Of a stretch of DNA of 16,228 bases, positions 13,811 through 16,228 are shown in pieces. Origin of the DNA: Megamonas sp. UBA1792 (GTDB taxonomy: Bacteria; Bacillota_C; Negativicutes; Selenomonadales; Selenomonadaceae); NCBI GenBank assembly GCA_002315155.1, contig DCFY01000050.1:1-16228 (forward strand). Reading direction: 5' to 3'. Both the position numbers and the translations under genes were made by a program. Position 1 is the stretch's first letter. Each line of letters begins with the position of its first letter. Below the pieces are notes generated by a model. It ran no database searches. It was given only the letters and a program-made list of their open reading frames with translations, and was not told where the DNA came from.

Positions 13811-15595
13811 CTAAAGCATCTGCGCTTCTTTTTTATCTTCTTTCAAAATTTGCAGCCATACTCTTATCGTACTGACAATAACGAACACAATCAGTATCAT
13901 CATCACAGCACTAGCACTAGCCAATAACCATTGCTGCTGTGGAATATAAAACTGAAAAATATTATAGAATCCTGCTGTCATTGCCGTCACGATCATAAAA
14001 CACAGTGGAATAAGAGTTGTCCAAATATATTTTGCCTTTCCCATGCGAAGTAAAATCGTCGTCCCAATTGCAAGAGTCATACTTGCAAGCAACTGATTAG
14101 AAAGCCCGAACAATGGCCAAATAGCTGCGATCGAACCACCGAACAAAAGATATCCCCAAGCAAAAGATATCAAAGCACTTGTAAAAATAACTCCCGGTGT
14201 CCAATGCACATCTCCCAGTGGTTTGTAAATCATGCCGCCAAGTTCCTGTAATAAATAACGACCAACACGAGTCCCCGCATCAATAATCGTCAAAATAAAT
14301 AATGCTTCAAACATAATAGCAAAATGATACAAAAATGACATTAATGTTTCCAAACCAGGAATCTGCGAAAAAATATGTGCCATACCAACAGCAAGCGATA
14401 CTGCGCCACCCGGACGCCCAGCTACGTCTTCGCCAACCATCTGTGATAACATTGGCAGCTCTTGTACATCCATGCCTAATTTAGCGAATATAGCCGGTGC
14501 AGTGTTAATTGCAAAATAATCCGCTGGAATTAAACTTGTTGCTGCGATTAAAGCCATAACACCAATAAAGGATTCAGCCAGCATCGCCCCAAAACCAATC
14601 GGTAAAATTTCTTTTTCATGCGCAATCATTTTTGGTGTTGTCCCAGTTGCAATAATGCTGTGAAAACCAGAAACAGCCCCGCAAGCAATCGTAATACAGA
14701 CAAACGGCCAAACCGGTCCAGGAATAACCGGGCCACCGCCATTAATGAACTCCGTAATAGCTGGCATCTGAATTACTGGTTGAACGATGATAATACCAAT
14801 TGCCAAAGCACCAATCGTACCAATTTTCATATAGGTGCTCAAATAGTCGCGAGGTGCCAGCAACAACCAAATTGGCAGTGCTGCAGCAATAAAACCATAG
14901 CAAGGTAAAATAATATCAAGCTGCATACGGCTTAATGTAAAAAATGGCGCCAATACCGTATCTTGGATCAATGCTCCGCCAAATACCGCAGCAATAATCA
15001 AAGCCACGCCAATAACAGATGCCTCTGCAATATGCCCTGGTCTCAAATAACGCATATAAACCCCAATAAATAAAGCGATTGGAATCGTTGATCCTACTGT
15101 AAATGCTCCCCATGGACTGTTAAACAATGCATTTGCTACAGCAATCCCCATACCTGCCATTGTGATAATTAAGATAAACACAACTGCAAGTGCCGCTGCC
15201 AAACCTGTCGTCTTGCCAATTTCCGCTTTGGCAATTTCGGCAATGGACATGCCATCATGACGAACCGATGCAAACAAAATAACCATATCATGCACGGCTC
15301 CACCAATACATGCACCAATCAAAAGCCATATAGTTCCCGGCAAATAACCAAACTGGGCTGCCAAAACAGGTCCTACCAAAGGACCTGCCCCCGCAATTGC
15401 CGCAAAATGATGTCCAAATGTGACCCACTTATTCGTCGGTACATAATCATGCCCATCTTCATGGACAACTGCTGGTGTTGGACGACTATCGTCAAGCATC
15501 AACACTTTTGCCGCCAAAAAGGCGCCATAATAGCGATAACAAATTGTTAAAACTAAAGCTGAAATAATTACAAGATAAAGACCATTCATAACCAT
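13811..15595 (-). CDS. cstA: CstA-family transporter (probable pyruvate uptake)
   Basis: 594 aa, an integral membrane protein with about 15 hydrophobic segments. The CstA family was named for carbon starvation and peptide uptake, and E. coli BtsT and CstA act as pyruvate/H+ symporters. Family stretches here are ICYRYYGAFLAAKVLMLD (19-36), HDYVPTNKWVTFGHHFAAI, AGAGPLVGPVLAAQFGYLPG, GGAVHDMVILFASVRHDGMS, and GFHSIIATGTTPKMIAHE in the middle. It is shorter than the E. coli proteins (about 700 aa), as is usual for the Firmicutes type. The ATG at 15595 has AGGAGG seven bases upstream. A second ATG two codons in is less well placed. The LytTR regulator gene lies 154 bases upstream on the same strand, which suggests pyruvate-responsive control. 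A terminator hairpin follows. Confidence 0.93.
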   Translation of the reverse strand: MVMNGLYLVIISALVLTICYRYYGAFLAAKVLMLDDSRPTPAVVHEDGHDYVPTNKWVTFGHHFAAIAGAGPLVGPVLAAQFGYLPGTIWLLIGACIGGAVHDMVILFASVRHDGMSIAEIAKAEIGKTTGLAAALAVVFILIITMAGMGIAVANALFNSPWGAFTVGSTIPIALFIGVYMRYLRPGHIAEASVIGVALIIAAVFGGALIQDTVLAPFFTLSRMQLDIILPCYGFIAAALPIWLLLAPRDYLSTYMKIGTIGALAIGIIIVQPVIQMPAITEFINGGGPVIPGPVWPFVCITIACGAVSGFHSIIATGTTPKMIAHEKEILPIGFGAMLAESFIGVMALIAATSLIPADYFAINTAPAIFAKLGMDVQELPMLSQMVGEDVAGRPGGAVSLAVGMAHIFSQIPGLETLMSFLYHFAIMFEALFILTIIDAGTRVGRYLLQELGGMIYKPLGDVHWTPGVIFTSALISFAWGYLLFGGSIAAIWPLFGLSNQLLASMTLAIGTTILLRMGKAKYIWTTLIPLCFMIVTAMTAGFYNIFQFYIPQQQWLLASASAVMMILIVFVIVSTIRVWLQILKEDKKEAQML

Positions 15596-15654
15596 AACTA
15601 TACCTCCTATACAATTTTTTATGTCTCAGAACTTATTCACTTCGTTCCATATTT

Positions 15655-15683
15655 ATATTATTCCAAACATTTAAATTAGTAAA
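15655..15683 (-). promoter_or_regulatory. Candidate promoter of cstA
   Basis: The -35 is TTTACT (15678-15683), the spacer is 17 bases, and the -10 is TAATAT (15655-15660), each matching four of six consensus bases. The predicted start near 15648 gives a leader of about 50 bases. A weak promoter of this kind would fit dependence on an activator. Confidence 0.45.
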
Positions 15684-15694
15684 GGAAAATCCAG

Positions 15695-15743
15695 CCAACA
15701 GATAAAAAGACTCTTTGAATGGAACCATTCTTTATCTAACAGA
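15695..15743 (-). promoter_or_regulatory. Candidate regulator-binding repeats upstream of cstA
   Basis: On the minus strand TCTGTTAG (15736-15743) and TCTGTTGG (15695-15702) form a direct repeat 41 bases apart. Both have the central GTT of LytTR sites, and the nearer copy sits just upstream of the -35. Between them is the inverted repeat GAATGG-AA-CCATTC (15717-15730). This resembles an operator region, but the spacing is twice the usual LytTR period and the assignment is tentative. Confidence 0.35.
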
Positions 15744-15749
15744 AATTTC

Positions 15750-16228
15750 TCACTTTAGGCCTAAAATCATTTTTATCTTTTTAATTTGGCTTTTGCTAAC
15801 GGGTATTTCATTTTTTTTGCCAGATTTAAGCTTCAGCCAATAAGTTCCTTTAAACCAAGGAATAACCTCTTGTACTTTATCCATATTCACTAGATAACTT
15901 TTATGTACACGAAGAAAATAAGTTGCCTTTAGCCTTTCTTCCAGTTCAGCCAATGAACCATGATAATTAATTTCTTCCCCATCTGTAACAATTCTCGCTG
16001 TCCCTGAACAAGCATAGGCATACAGGATTTCATCATAGCTAATCATAATAATTCTCCCATCTTTTTCCACAGGCAACTTGTTCACTGGTAGTACCGTATG
16101 CCCCAAACTATTATCCAACCCCGCAAATACTTCAGTTTTATCTTTTACCTGGTATTTTTTAATTCGTTCGATCGTTTTATAAATTCTATCCTCGTCAAAC
16201 GGCTTTAAAACATAATCAATTGCTCCCA
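15750..16228 (-). CDS. LytTR-family response regulator, N-terminus cut by window edge
   Basis: The minus-strand frame is open to the window end, giving 158 aa of the C-terminal part. A TTG at 16118 is internal, not the start. The visible N-terminal piece GAIDYVLKPFDEDRIYKTIE is the end of a receiver domain (the K-P of the switch region). After a short linker, a LytTR DNA-binding domain runs to the stop: IIMISYDEILYAYACSG, LEERLKATYFLRVHKSYLVN (FLRVHKSYLVN is the family signature), and the strand GTYWLKLKSGKKNEIPVSK. Such AlgR/LytR-type regulators bind direct repeats upstream of their targets and are phosphorylated by a LytS-type membrane sensor, whose gene would be expected just outside the window. 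In E. coli, BtsR of this family senses pyruvate through BtsS and activates the CstA-family gene btsT, so control of the neighbouring cstA is likely. Confidence 0.9.
   Translation of the reverse strand, partial: GAIDYVLKPFDEDRIYKTIERIKKYQVKDKTEVFAGLDNSLGHTVLPVNKLPVEKDGRIIMISYDEILYAYACSGTARIVTDGEEINYHGSLAELEERLKATYFLRVHKSYLVNMDKVQEVIPWFKGTYWLKLKSGKKNEIPVSKSQIKKIKMILGLK

Noticed and set aside
16118..16118. TTG as start of the LytTR gene.
   Set aside because: The same frame continues to the window edge and encodes the end of a receiver domain, so the gene begins outside the window.
1..16228. Search for CRISPR arrays, insertion sequences, tRNA or rRNA genes and defence islands.
   Set aside because: No regularly spaced repeats, transposase or integrase, tRNA-like cloverleaf or toxin-antitoxin pair was seen. 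All long frames belong to metabolic, transport, repair or conserved unknown families.

Overview
This low-GC window has Firmicutes-type control: a T-box leader, strong purine-rich ribosome binding sites and TTGACA/TATAAT-like promoters. The gene set (PYC/OadA-type carboxyltransferase without its biotin domain, CstA-type pyruvate transporter next to a LytTR regulator, UPF0237/UPF0210 pair, kinase with a threonyl-tRNA-synthetase-like N-terminal half) fits a fermentative anaerobe. My best guess is a Negativicutes (Selenomonadales) bacterium, but the sequence alone does not prove this. I see no insertion sequence, prophage, CRISPR array, rRNA or tRNA. It looks like ordinary core chromosome, and the most interesting content is in the intergenic control regions.

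Left part, minus strand (1-5780). A truncated UPF0158 gene lies at the left edge. Next comes an aromatic amino acid operon, aroF (DAHP synthase) then tyrA (prephenate dehydrogenase), stop codon abutting start codon. It is led by a strong promoter and a complete T-box leader whose specifier reads as UAC (tyrosine), so shortage of charged tRNA-Tyr should switch on the tyrosine route. Upstream lie an ArgA-like GNAT acetyltransferase, nth (endonuclease III) and the UPF0237-UPF0210 pair. A strong terminator hairpin separates nth from UPF0210.

Middle, plus strand (6045-10020). A compact three-gene set encodes D-amino acid transaminase (dat), a UPF0291 small protein, and a fosmidomycin-resistance-like MFS transporter that starts on a TTG overlapping the previous stop. 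A separate unit holds a carboxyltransferase of the oxaloacetate decarboxylase/pyruvate carboxylase/transcarboxylase family. It has a near-consensus promoter, a structured 5' leader of about 140 bases and a strong terminator.

Right part, minus strand (10110-16228). A TGS/SAD-uridine kinase fusion lies downstream of a DUF47 (PhoU-like)-PiT phosphate transport pair, whose promoter carries a good PhoP-type box (TTAACA-N5-TTAACA). Further upstream is a CstA-family transporter and the C-terminal part of a LytTR response regulator cut by the window end. That arrangement recalls pyruvate-sensing LytS/LytR-type systems controlling pyruvate transporters. The 335-base gap between the phosphate and CstA units holds two large inverted repeats.

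Overall the window links aromatic amino acid supply, D-amino acid metabolism, phosphate uptake and pyruvate/oxaloacetate metabolism, with tyrosine, phosphate and perhaps pyruvate as the regulatory signals.
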